From: an uncultured Pigmentiphaga sp.
GTDB lineage: Bacteria > Pseudomonadota > Gammaproteobacteria > Burkholderiales > Burkholderiaceae_B
DNA: 51,558 nt
Direction: 5' to 3'
NCBI GenBank assembly: GCA_937891425.1
Contig: CALAGD010000026.1
Location: 1-51,558, forward strand
The number at the start of each line of letters is the position of its first letter. Positions within the stretch are counted from its first letter, which is position 1. The notes beneath the pieces are model-generated. The model searched no databases. It was not told the origin of the DNA and saw only the letters and a program-made list of their open reading frames with translations. Shown here one piece after another: positions 7,975 to 16,737 of the stretch. A program made the position numbers and the translations under genes.

Positions 7975-8166
7975 CTAGCGGCCCAGCTGTTCGCGCATGC
8001 GCAGGAAAGCCTCCAGCTGCGCTTCGGTAACCGTGAAGGCGTTGCCGCAGTGGGTGCAGCTGACCTCACGGTTGAGGCGCAGCCGGGCCAGGCTTTCACG
8101 GAGCTTGTGGTTGCACTGGGGACATGGCAGCGAGAGCGTGTCCGGGACGGGTTGAACCTGCGTCAT
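7975..8166 (-). CDS. small zinc-ribbon protein
   Basis: 63 residues with two CxxC pairs (Cys15/18 in CPQC and Cys37/40 in CTHC) about 20 residues apart, a classic four-cysteine zinc ribbon, followed by a short helical tail. AGGAGG lies 7 bases before the ATG, so translation looks real. It is downstream of and co-directional with cysA, 103 bases away. No specific function can be assigned. Confidence 0.72.
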   Translation of the reverse strand: MTQVQPVPDTLSLPCPQCNHKLRESLARLRLNREVSCTHCGNAFTVTEAQLEAFLRMREQLGR

Positions 8167-8269
8167 GAAGTGCCTCCTGGTGGGTCGTCTTGCAGCTCGC
8201 CTCAGGTCTGCTTGCTCAAGACTAGCGCATCTGGCGCAGATTGGACAGCTCGGTGCCGGTGCGTCGATT

Positions 8270-9334
8270 TCAGGCTGCCGCGAACACGCGTGCGCGCCGG
8301 GGCAGCAGGCGGATGGTCTGGCCACGCTGCAGCCCGAGCTGCTCGAAGACTTCCATCGGCAGTTTTACCTCCATGGGCGCCGAGTCCTCGAGGCGCTCCA
8401 CCTCGAGGTGAGCCTCGGACCCGGCCAGGTAGACGTGCGTCAGGCGCGCGGATAGCCCCGGAGCCGAGTCATCGGCGGCGGGCAGCACGTCGAACTCGTG
8501 CGGCCGCACGAACGCCAGGGCGGGCTGCTTCCCGGGCGTGCCCAGCCCGGGTGCAGGAAGCGTCATGCGATGGCCTTGCCAACGGCCATTTTCCGTATGT
8601 CCGTCCAGACGGTTGGCGTCGCCGAGAAACCCGCACACAAAGGGCGTGGCGGGATGTTCCCAGACGTCGTACGGCGTGCCGGCCTGTTCGACATGCCCTC
8701 GGTTCATGATGACCACGCGGTCGGCCACTTCCAGCGCCTCCGCCTGGTCGTGGGTGACGAAAATGGTGGTGATGTCGAGTTCGCCGTGCAGCTTGCGCAG
8801 CCAGCGCCGCAACTCCTTGCGAACGTGGGCATCCAGCGCGCCGAAGGGCTCGTCGAGCAGCAGGATGCGTGGCTCGATGGCCAGTGCCCGCGCCAGGGCC
8901 ACGCGCTGGCGTTGACCCCCGGAGAGCTGCGAAGGAAAGCGGTCGGCCAGGCCCTGCAGCTGGACGAGATCAAGCAGGTGCATGACGCGCTCGCGCACCG
9001 CGGCGGCGGACGGTCTGCGCGCACGGGGGCGCGCGCGCAGGCCGAAGGCAATGTTGTCAAAGACGCTCATGTGCCGGAACAGTGCGTAGTTCTGGAACAC
9101 GAACCCTACCTGGCGCTGCTGCACGGGGACGCCGGTCATGTCCTGGCCAGCAATGAGAATGCAACCCGCATCGGCCGACTCCAGTCCGGCGATGATGCGC
9201 AGCAGGGTCGTCTTGCCGCAGCCGGAGGGGCCGAGCAAGGCAGTCAGCTCGCCGGTATTCACCTGCAGCGAGACATCATCGAGCGCCTTCAGGCTGCCGA
9301 AAGTGCATGAAAGGTTCCGGATCTCGATACTCAT
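8270..9334 (-). CDS. cysA: sulfate/thiosulfate ABC transporter ATPase
   Basis: 354 residues. The N-terminal ATPase domain has Walker A GPSGCGKTT, signature LSGGQRQRVALARAL and Walker B ILLLDEPFGALDAHVRKELRRWL, the last pattern being typical of CysA. The C-terminal third is a TOBE-like regulatory domain. It energises sulfate import at the inner membrane with CysT and CysW. Its ATG shares one base with the cysW stop (TGATG), indicating translational coupling. Last gene of sbp-cysT-cysW-cysA. Confidence 0.95.
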   Translation of the reverse strand: MSIEIRNLSCTFGSLKALDDVSLQVNTGELTALLGPSGCGKTTLLRIIAGLESADAGCILIAGQDMTGVPVQQRQVGFVFQNYALFRHMSVFDNIAFGLRARPRARRPSAAAVRERVMHLLDLVQLQGLADRFPSQLSGGQRQRVALARALAIEPRILLLDEPFGALDAHVRKELRRWLRKLHGELDITTIFVTHDQAEALEVADRVVIMNRGHVEQAGTPYDVWEHPATPFVCGFLGDANRLDGHTENGRWQGHRMTLPAPGLGTPGKQPALAFVRPHEFDVLPAADDSAPGLSARLTHVYLAGSEAHLEVERLEDSAPMEVKLPMEVFEQLGLQRGQTIRLLPRRARVFAAA

Positions 9335-10299
9335 CAGGCGTGCTCCTTGGCGAGGACGGCGAGGTTCTGCAATCCGAGCGCTGCACCCCGTGAGCGGTGC
9401 TCCGACGCCCGGGACTCGACTTGGCCGGTAACGGTTTGCGTGCTGAATTGCGGGTTCCCTGCTCGCCGTGCGTGCAGTGCGCCGCGTGCCTCCACGAAGT
9501 GTTTCGCGGCGAGCGTGACCAGGGCCAGCAGCGCGAGCAGCGAAGCTACAGCGAACGATGCGGCGAACTGGTATTCGTTGTAGAGGATTTCGACGTGCAG
9601 GGTCATGGTGTTGGTTTCACCGCGGATATGTCCTGAAACCACAGAGACCGCACCGAATTCGCCCATTGCCCGCGCATTGGCCAGGATGGCACCGTATAGA
9701 ATGCCCCACTTGATGTTGGGCAGGGTAACCTTGCGGAAAATGTACCATCCACTGGCGCCCAGGGTGAGCGCTGCGTGCTCTTCTTCGCTGCCCTGCGCCT
9801 GCATCAGCGGAATGAGCTCGCGCGCGATGAAAGGCAGGGTAACGAACAGCGTCGCCAGCACGATGCCTGGGACGGCATATACGATGCGCAGGTCGTGCTC
9901 CTGCAGCCAGTCGCCGAACCAGCCATGGCTGCCAAATACCAGGATGAAGACCAGACCGGCAACTACTGGCGATACGGAAAATGGCAGGTCTACCAGCGTA
10001 ATCAGCACCTGTTTGCCGCGGAACTGAAAGCGTGTAATGGACCAGGCGGCGGCGAGCCCGAATAGGGCATTGAATGGCAGGCTGACGGCAGCCACGACGA
10101 GCGTGAGCCGGATTGCTGCCAGTGCATCGGGATCGATGATCGCGGCGAGATAGAGCTCCCAGCCCTTGCGCAGGGCCTCGCTGAACACCAGGATCAACGG
10201 CAACACCAGGAACAACCCTACGAAGCCGATGGAGACCAGGGTGATGAGGGCGCGCAGCCACCCGGGCTCGGTCAGATGCGGTGGCGCTGTGTTGCTCAT
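9334..10299 (-). CDS. cysW: sulfate ABC transporter permease CysW
   Basis: 321 residues, about six membrane segments. It holds the conserved binding-protein-dependent permease loop around EEHAALTLGASGWYIFRKVTLPN, and ARAMGEFGAVSVVSGHIRG as expected for CysW. The start at 10299 overlaps the cysT stop as ATGA; an ATG 27 bases upstream is also in frame but would lengthen the overlap. The C-terminus has an extra hydrophilic tail of about 45 residues. Confidence 0.95.
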   Translation of the reverse strand: MSNTAPPHLTEPGWLRALITLVSIGFVGLFLVLPLILVFSEALRKGWELYLAAIIDPDALAAIRLTLVVAAVSLPFNALFGLAAAWSITRFQFRGKQVLITLVDLPFSVSPVVAGLVFILVFGSHGWFGDWLQEHDLRIVYAVPGIVLATLFVTLPFIARELIPLMQAQGSEEEHAALTLGASGWYIFRKVTLPNIKWGILYGAILANARAMGEFGAVSVVSGHIRGETNTMTLHVEILYNEYQFAASFAVASLLALLALVTLAAKHFVEARGALHARRAGNPQFSTQTVTGQVESRASEHRSRGAALGLQNLAVLAKEHA

Positions 10300-11192
10300 G
10301 CTCCCACTCCCCGGCGTGCCCGCCACAGCTGGAGGATGTTGATCACCAACAGCAGCGCAAAGGACATGGACAGCAGCACCGTGGCAATCGCCGCGGCACC
10401 GGCGTAGTCATATTGTTCCAGTTTGGCAACGATCAGCAGCGGCGTGATTTCGGACACCATGGGCATGTTGCCGGCAATGAAAATGACGGACCCGTACTCG
10501 CCGATGGCACGGGCGAAGGCCAGGGTGAACCCGGTCAGGAGTGCGGGCACGAGCGTGGGCACGATCACCCGCCGCAGCGTGCAGAGACGGGACGCTCCGA
10601 GGCTCGCAGCGGCTTCCTCGAGGTCCCTGTCGAGGTCTTCCAGCACGGGTTGCAATGTCCGTACAACAAAAGGGAAGCCGATGAAGATGAGGGCGATGAC
10701 GATGCCCAGCGGCGTGAACGAGACCTGCAGGTTCCAGTAGCGGTCGAACAGGCTGCCGAGCCAGCCGTTTCTTGCGTACAGCGTAGCCAGCGCGATGCCA
10801 GCCACGGCGGTAGGCAGAGCAAAGGGCAGGTCGACCAGCGCATCGACAAGCCGCTTGCCAGGGAACTCGTAGCGTACCAGCGTCCACGCCAGCAGGCTGC
10901 CGAACACTGCATTGACCGCGGCCGCAATGAGCGATGCGCCGAACGTCAGCCGGTAAGAGGCAATCACCCGTGGGTCCGTCACCACCTCCCAGAATCCTCC
11001 CCAGCCCAGCTCGGCACTTTTCAGGGGAAGGGAGGCCAGGGGAATCAATACCAGAAGGCTCAGATACAGCAGGGTGTAGCCCAGTGTCGGGCCAAATCCC
11101 GGCAATATGTTGGGCCCGGACCGCCGCGAGCCCGCGCGGCGGTCCGGCGGGTTCTCCAGCGGCGGCAGGGCTGCGGATTGCGAGCAGGACAT
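10296..11192 (-). CDS. cysT: sulfate ABC transporter permease CysT (CysU)
   Basis: 298 residues with multiple hydrophobic helices. The loop LEEAAASLGASRLCTLRRVI and the motif ARAIGEYGSVIFIAGNMP are typical of CysT. It forms the sulfate channel together with CysW. A 33-base gap separates it from the sbp stop. The stop overlaps the cysW start by four bases (ATGA). Confidence 0.95.
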   Translation of the reverse strand: MSCSQSAALPPLENPPDRRAGSRRSGPNILPGFGPTLGYTLLYLSLLVLIPLASLPLKSAELGWGGFWEVVTDPRVIASYRLTFGASLIAAAVNAVFGSLLAWTLVRYEFPGKRLVDALVDLPFALPTAVAGIALATLYARNGWLGSLFDRYWNLQVSFTPLGIVIALIFIGFPFVVRTLQPVLEDLDRDLEEAAASLGASRLCTLRRVIVPTLVPALLTGFTLAFARAIGEYGSVIFIAGNMPMVSEITPLLIVAKLEQYDYAGAAAIATVLLSMSFALLLVINILQLWRARRGVGA

Positions 11193-11225
11193 GGGTTTCA
11201 GGTGACGTGGTGCAGACGCTGCGGG

Positions 11226-12263
11226 TTATCGACGGCCAGGACGGTAGATCTGGTCGAACGTGCCGCCATCTGAAAAGTGCTTCTTCTGTGCCGCACGCCA
11301 TCCACCAAAGGCCGGGTCGTCAATGGTGACCAGTTCCACGTCGGGAAAGCGCTCACGACTGCGTGCGAAGGCCTCCTCCAGAACCGGGCGATAGTAGTTC
11401 CGGGCGATGATTTCCTGGGCTTCCGGCGTATACAGGAATTCCAGGTAGCTCTGTGCAGCTTCCCGGGTGCCTTTCTTGGCCACGTTCTTGTCGACCAGCG
11501 CGACCGGCGGTTCTGCCCGGATGGACAGCGACGGGATGACGATGTCGAATTTGTCCGGGCCAAGTTCCTGTACGGCCAGGTGGGCTTCATTCTCCCAGGC
11601 CAGCAGCACGTCACCTACGCCCCGCTCCACGAAGGTCGTCGTGGATCCACGCGCGCCGGTGTCCAGTACCGGAACGTTGCGGAAGATCGCCTCGACGAAG
11701 GCCCTGGCCTTATCTTCATCGCCCTGGTGCTCGCGCAGTCCGTAGGCCCAGGCCGCCAGATAGTTCCAGCGTGCGCCCCCGGAGGTCTTGGGATTGGGGG
11801 TAATCACCTGTACGCCATCGCGAACCAGGTCCTTCCAGTCGAGGATCTGTTTCGGGTTGCCCTTGCGCACCAGAAATACGATGGTGGAGTAGTAGGGCGA
11901 GCTGTTGTTGGGCAGGCGTTGCTGCCAGTTCTGATCCAGCAGGCCGCGATCGGCGATGGCGTCGATGTCGTAGGCTAGCGCCAGGGTAACGACATCGGCG
12001 TCGAGCCCGTCGATGACCGAGCGAGCCTGTTTGCCCGAGCCACCGTGCGACTGCCGCACCGTGATGGTCTTGCCCGTGGTGTCCTTGTAATGCTTCACAA
12101 AGGCCTGGTTGATGTCGCGGTACAGTTCGCGCGTGGGATCATATGAGACATTCAGCAGGGTCTGATCGGGGGCCGCGGCGGCTGCGGCAGTGGCAATGAG
12201 GGTGCCCGCCACGACGGCCAGGGTCGATCGCAGGGTGCGGGCACCAAATAGCTTGAACGCCAT
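11226..12263 (-). CDS. sbp: periplasmic sulfate-binding protein
   Basis: 345 residues with a signal peptide (hydrophobic stretch ending AAAAAAPDQ, cleavage near residue 31). Mature-chain signatures are SYDPTRELYRDIN, SHGGSGKQARSVIDGL and NPKTSGGARWNYLAAW, which carry sulfate-contacting residues in this family. First gene of the operon. The 98-base leader holds an AT-rich stretch (about 12329-12345) of the kind CysB binds in sulfur-regulated promoters, but no exact operator can be drawn. A GGAGAG site precedes the ATG. Confidence 0.95.
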   Translation of the reverse strand: MAFKLFGARTLRSTLAVVAGTLIATAAAAAAPDQTLLNVSYDPTRELYRDINQAFVKHYKDTTGKTITVRQSHGGSGKQARSVIDGLDADVVTLALAYDIDAIADRGLLDQNWQQRLPNNSSPYYSTIVFLVRKGNPKQILDWKDLVRDGVQVITPNPKTSGGARWNYLAAWAYGLREHQGDEDKARAFVEAIFRNVPVLDTGARGSTTTFVERGVGDVLLAWENEAHLAVQELGPDKFDIVIPSLSIRAEPPVALVDKNVAKKGTREAAQSYLEFLYTPEAQEIIARNYYRPVLEEAFARSRERFPDVELVTIDDPAFGGWRAAQKKHFSDGGTFDQIYRPGRR

Positions 12264-12361
12264 GGTGGAACTCTCCGGATTCGTGATTCAAGAGTTCCAG
12301 ATTTTGGCGATCAACCCGGCTGAAGCGAACGAATTTTTATTTGAAAGAACATTGCCTGCAG

Positions 12362-14896
12362 TCATACTGCCCGTGTGTCCGGGCGAGCGTGCATTCGGCC
12401 TGCGGGCGGCTGGAAGGTACGCAACCGTAATGCGTTGCTGACTACGAACACGCTGGAGAGCGCCATGGCTGCTGCGGCAAACATGGGCGAGAGCCGGATG
12501 CCGAAGAAGGGGTAGAGAACACCGGCGGCCACCGGAATGAGTGCCACGTTGTAGGCAAATGCCCAGAACAGATTCTGCCGGATATTGCGGATGGTGGCCT
12601 GCGACAAGGCGATCGCACTGGGCACGCCGCGGAGATCGCCTGACATCAGCACCACGTCGGCCGCCTCCATGGCGATGTCGGTGCCGGTGCCGATCGCAAT
12701 GCCCACGTCGGCCGCGGCCAGTGCCGGCGCGTCATTGATGCCGTCGCCCACGAAGGCCAGGGTGCCATGCTGGCTTTGCAGCCGTTTCACGGCCTCGACC
12801 TTGCCGTCGGGCAGGACCTCCGCAATGACTTCATCGATGCCCAGCTGACGGGCAATGGCGGCGCCGGTATGGCGATTGTCACCAGTGACCATGGCGATTT
12901 TCAGCCCGAGGGCATGCAGGTCGTGAATGGCTTCGCGCGTACCTTCCTTGATGGGGTCGGCAACCACCAGCAACGCGGCCAGTTGTCCGTCGACGGCAGC
13001 GTAAATGGGGGTCTTGCCCTCGTTGCCCAGCCGTTCTGCATCGTCCCGGAAGCTGCCGGGGTCGATGCCTAGCTGCCGCATGTAGCGGTCGGCACCCGCG
13101 TTGACGCGATGTCCGTCCACGCATGCGCGTATGCCCGAGCCGGTTTCGGATTCGAACTCGCTCGCCTCGGGCAGCGTGAGCCCGCCGTGCCTGGCGGCTG
13201 CTACGATCGCCAGAGCGATCGGATGCTCGGAACGCGATTCGGCAGCCGCTACCAGGCGCAGGATCTGGTCACGGTCGAATCCGGGGGCGACGATCAGGTC
13301 GGTGAGCTCGGGCTTGCCCCTGGTGAGCGTGCCGGTCTTGTCGAGGGCGACGACACGGGTGTTGCGCAATGCCTGGAGAGCGTCGCCCTGCCGGAACAGG
13401 ATGCCAAGCTCGGCGCCCTTGCCCGTGCCCACCATGATGGAGGTGGGTGTGGCCAGCCCCATGGCGCACGGGCAGGCAATGATCAGCACCGCGACCGCGT
13501 TGACGAGCGCGAGCGTCAGCCCGGCAGTGCCACCAGCCGCGAGCCATGCCAGAAAAGTGATGAGCGCCGCCAGCATCACCGCCGGTACGAACCACATCGT
13601 GACCTTGTCCACCATCGCCTGGATGGGCAGTTTGGATCCCTGGGCCTGTTCGACCATGCGGATAATCTGCGCGAGGACGGAATTTGCGCCGACATTGGTG
13701 GCGCGAACCTGCAGGGCGCCCTGCTGGTTCACCGTGCCGCCCACTACCCTCGCTCCGGGTGCCTTGGGAACCGGCACCGGCTCGCCCGTGATCATCGACT
13801 CGTCGACATAGCTGGTGCCTTCGACCACCTCGCCATCGACCGGAATGCGCTCGCCCGGCCTGACCAGGACGGTGTCTCCCGGGCGTACGTCCGTGATGGG
13901 GACCTCGACGTAATCGGCATCGCGCCGGACGCGCGCAGTACGGGCTTGCAGGCCGGCGAGACGACGGATGGCGTCCGAGGTGCGGCCCTTGGCACGTGCC
14001 TCAAGGTAGCGGCCGAGCAGGATGAGGGTGACGATGACCGCCGCAGGCTCGTAGTACACGTTGACAGTACCAGCGGGCAGCAGATGCGGGGCAAACGTGG
14101 CAATGACGGAGTATGCATAGGCAGCGAGGGTGCCCACGGCGACCAGCGAATTCATGTCGGGCGCGCGCCGCACGAGTGCCGGAATGCCCAGCCGGTAGAA
14201 CGGGCGGCCGGGCCCCGCCAGAACCAGTGTGGTCAGCACGAACTGCAGGTACCAGCTGGTCTGCGTACCCAGCACGTGCTCTATCCAGTGGTGCAGGGCG
14301 GGCACAAAATGTGAACCCATTTCGAGCACGAATACCGGCAGTGTCAGGATGGTGGAGGTCCAGAAGGCGCGGCGCAAGGAGATGCGCTGGAGCTCGCGCC
14401 GGTCGTCGTCGGCCATGCCCGACCCATCGCCGGCGTCGGCCAGCCGGGCATCGTAACCGGCCTTGCGGATGGCATTGATCAGCAGTTCGGGTGTGACGCC
14501 GGTCGCGCTGACTTGGGCGCGCTCGCTGGCGAGATTGACCGTGGCGTCAATGACTCCCGGAAGGGCCTTCAGCGCGCGTTCCACGCGCGCCACGCACGAG
14601 GCGCACGTCATGCCCGTGGTTGCAAGCGTGAAGCTCTGCGGCGCTACGTGGTAACCGGCTTTCTCGATTGCGGCAATGGCTGCCCGGGTGGCTTCCGGTG
14701 AGTCGACCGTGATGTCGGCGCGCTCCGTGGCCAGGTTGACCCGCGCGTCACCCACCCCGGGCACCGCCTTCAATGCGTTTTCCACCCGCCGCACGCACGA
14801 GGCGCAGGTCATGCCTCCGACGGCCAGGGTGACGTGTGCGATCGATCGGGCATCGATTCGGGGAGGAGTAACGGTTGACGGATTGGAAGCAGCCAT
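12362..14896 (-). CDS. copA: copper-exporting P1B-type ATPase
   Basis: 844 residues. Two N-terminal metal-binding domains carry GMTCASC (Cys31/34 and Cys97/100). The transmembrane metal site is CPC at 475-477 (IIACPCAMGLATPTS), the phosphorylation site is Asp519 (DKTGTLT), and the SEHPIALAI and GDGINDAPALAAADVGIAIG motifs follow. It pumps Cu(I) out of the cytoplasm across the inner membrane. Two tandem HMA domains match the E. coli CopA layout. No CueR-type regulator or copper chaperone gene is adjacent. Confidence 0.95.
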   Translation of the reverse strand: MAASNPSTVTPPRIDARSIAHVTLAVGGMTCASCVRRVENALKAVPGVGDARVNLATERADITVDSPEATRAAIAAIEKAGYHVAPQSFTLATTGMTCASCVARVERALKALPGVIDATVNLASERAQVSATGVTPELLINAIRKAGYDARLADAGDGSGMADDDRRELQRISLRRAFWTSTILTLPVFVLEMGSHFVPALHHWIEHVLGTQTSWYLQFVLTTLVLAGPGRPFYRLGIPALVRRAPDMNSLVAVGTLAAYAYSVIATFAPHLLPAGTVNVYYEPAAVIVTLILLGRYLEARAKGRTSDAIRRLAGLQARTARVRRDADYVEVPITDVRPGDTVLVRPGERIPVDGEVVEGTSYVDESMITGEPVPVPKAPGARVVGGTVNQQGALQVRATNVGANSVLAQIIRMVEQAQGSKLPIQAMVDKVTMWFVPAVMLAALITFLAWLAAGGTAGLTLALVNAVAVLIIACPCAMGLATPTSIMVGTGKGAELGILFRQGDALQALRNTRVVALDKTGTLTRGKPELTDLIVAPGFDRDQILRLVAAAESRSEHPIALAIVAAARHGGLTLPEASEFESETGSGIRACVDGHRVNAGADRYMRQLGIDPGSFRDDAERLGNEGKTPIYAAVDGQLAALLVVADPIKEGTREAIHDLHALGLKIAMVTGDNRHTGAAIARQLGIDEVIAEVLPDGKVEAVKRLQSQHGTLAFVGDGINDAPALAAADVGIAIGTGTDIAMEAADVVLMSGDLRGVPSAIALSQATIRNIRQNLFWAFAYNVALIPVAAGVLYPFFGIRLSPMFAAAAMALSSVFVVSNALRLRTFQPPAGRMHARPDTRAV

Positions 14897-14923
14897 GATG
14901 TTCTCGAGTGGATACTTGGGACT

Positions 14924-14937
14924 ACCCTATACCCTAT
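14924..14937 (-). repeat. tandem heptamer upstream of copA
   Basis: ACCCTAT occurs twice in tandem at 14924-14937 (plus-strand reading), followed by ACCTT, 28 bases before the copA start. It resembles a half site of MerR-family operators but is repeated directly rather than inverted. The rest of the gap 14897-15085 shows nothing else convincing. Confidence 0.5.
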
Positions 14938-15085
14938 ACCTTGCTATGCATGGCACGGGCAAGCGGCACCTTGTCCAGCAGGAGCACTATTGTCAGGTGC
15001 GCCGGCCCTGGTCATGGAAGGTTTGGATGCCATGTGCCTTGCGGAACATGGCCGACAGCCCGCCGTACCGCGGGTGCTGCGCGGA

Positions 15086-16573
15086 TCAGCGTTTCGACCT
15101 CAGCAGTGAACCCAGTACGCCCCGGATGATCTGGTTGGTGGCATTGCGGGCTCCGCTTTTCAGCACTGCCTGTACCAGCCCCTCGCGGCGCCCGCCTCGC
15201 GGACCCGTGGATCCGAAGAGAAAGTCGTTGAGCGCACCGCCCCAGCCGGACGAACCCCCGGCCCACGCGCCCGCCGCGGTGGGCGACGATGCCTCCGCTG
15301 CCCGCCGCATCAGTACTTCGTACGCGGACTCGCGGTCGATGGGGGTGTCGTAGATGCGGCCGAGCAGCGAGGTCGACATGAGCGCGCGGCGGTCGTCATC
15401 GCTGATGGGGCCCATGTGCGTGCCAGGTGCCGCCATCCACACCCGTTGCGTGATGCCCGGGATGCCTTTCTCGTCGAGGAAGGACACCAGCGCTTCGCCC
15501 ACCCCCAATTGGGTGATGACCGTTTCGATGTCGATCTCGGGGTTGGCACGCATGGTTTGCGCGGTGGCACGCACGGCTTTCTGGTCGCGCGGGGTAAAGG
15601 CCCGAAGTGCGTGCTGCACGCGGTTGCCCAGCTGACCGAGCACCCGGTCGGGGATGTCGATGGGGTTCTGGGTGACGAAATAGATGCCGACACCTTTCGA
15701 GCGGATGAGACGCACCACCTGTTCGACTTTCTCGACGAGTGCTGAGGGCGCCCCGTTGAACAGCAGATGCGCCTCATCAAAAAAGAACACCAGGTGCGGT
15801 TGTTCCGGGTCGCCGACCTCCGGCAGGTGTTCGAACAGTTCGGCCAGCAGCCAGAGCAGGAAGGTGGCGTAGATGCGCGGCGACTGGATCAGACGGTCGC
15901 CTGCCAGGATGTTGACCACGCCACGTCCGTCGCGTGTCTGCATGAGGTCGCGGATCTCCAGCATCGGCTCGCCGAAGAAATGAGTACCTCCCTGGTCTTC
16001 CAGGGCGAGCAGGCTGCGCTGGATGGCGCCGATTGATACGGGCGAGATATTGCCGTACTGCGTGCGCAGGCTGGTGATGTGCTGCGACACGTAATTCAGC
16101 ATGGCGCGCAGGTCCTTCAGGTCGAGCAGCAGCAAACCATTGTCATCGGCAACCCGGAAGGCGATGTTGAGCACGCCAGTCTGGGTGTCGTTGAGGTCGA
16201 GCAGGCGCGACAGCAGCAGGGGCCCCATGTCGGAGATGGTGGCGCGCACCGGATGGCCCCGTTCGCCGTAGACATCCCAGAAGGTGACCGGGCATGCGTT
16301 CCATTCGGGTTGCGGCAACCCCAGCTTCTGCAGCCGTTCAAGCAGCTTGGGCGTAGGCCGCCCGCTCTGGCTGAGGCCGCTGAGGTCGCCTTTGACGTCG
16401 ACCAGGAAGACGGGGGTGCCGATGCGCGAGAAGCGCTCGGCCAGGACCTGCAGCGTGACGGTCTTGCCGGTACCGGTTGCACCCGTGATGCAGCCGTGCC
16501 GGTTCGCCATGGACGGCAACAGCCCGATGGGGTTGCCGTCGTGCGATGCAATTTCCAGAAGGGGGACGACCAT
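15086..16573 (-). CDS. HerA-like P-loop ATPase (DUF853, YjgR type)
   Basis: 495 residues from the ATG at 16573, which matches where YjgR-type proteins begin. A longer frame from 16666 is possible but its extra residues look non-coding. Walker A is GATGTGKT (31-38), Walker B is LVFFFDEAHLLF, and VVRLIRSKGVGIYFVTQNP and LGNRVQHALRAFTP are conserved in the family. These proteins belong to the HerA/FtsK helicase superfamily; the cellular role of YjgR is unknown to me. The C-terminus has a glycine-rich linker (AWAGGSSGWGG). Confidence 0.85.
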   Translation of the reverse strand: MVVPLLEIASHDGNPIGLLPSMANRHGCITGATGTGKTVTLQVLAERFSRIGTPVFLVDVKGDLSGLSQSGRPTPKLLERLQKLGLPQPEWNACPVTFWDVYGERGHPVRATISDMGPLLLSRLLDLNDTQTGVLNIAFRVADDNGLLLLDLKDLRAMLNYVSQHITSLRTQYGNISPVSIGAIQRSLLALEDQGGTHFFGEPMLEIRDLMQTRDGRGVVNILAGDRLIQSPRIYATFLLWLLAELFEHLPEVGDPEQPHLVFFFDEAHLLFNGAPSALVEKVEQVVRLIRSKGVGIYFVTQNPIDIPDRVLGQLGNRVQHALRAFTPRDQKAVRATAQTMRANPEIDIETVITQLGVGEALVSFLDEKGIPGITQRVWMAAPGTHMGPISDDDRRALMSTSLLGRIYDTPIDRESAYEVLMRRAAEASSPTAAGAWAGGSSGWGGALNDFLFGSTGPRGGRREGLVQAVLKSGARNATNQIIRGVLGSLLRSKR

Positions 16574-16737
16574 GGTTTCCAGGCTCTCGGTATCGATGCT
16601 GGACAGTTTACGGGCTAGCCTGCCAGGCGCAAAGGCGGCATGCCCGGTGCAGGAGCGGGCTGGCATATACTGGGCGGCGTTGAATGGACTGGTGGCCGTC
16701 GGGCAGATGCCGGCGGCGCCAGGTCGCGGAGAGTTCC

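Noticed and set aside
14897..14950. standard CueR operator before copA
   Set aside because: No inverted CCTTnnnnnnnAAGG-type dyad with 19-base promoter spacing is visible; only a direct repeat was recorded.
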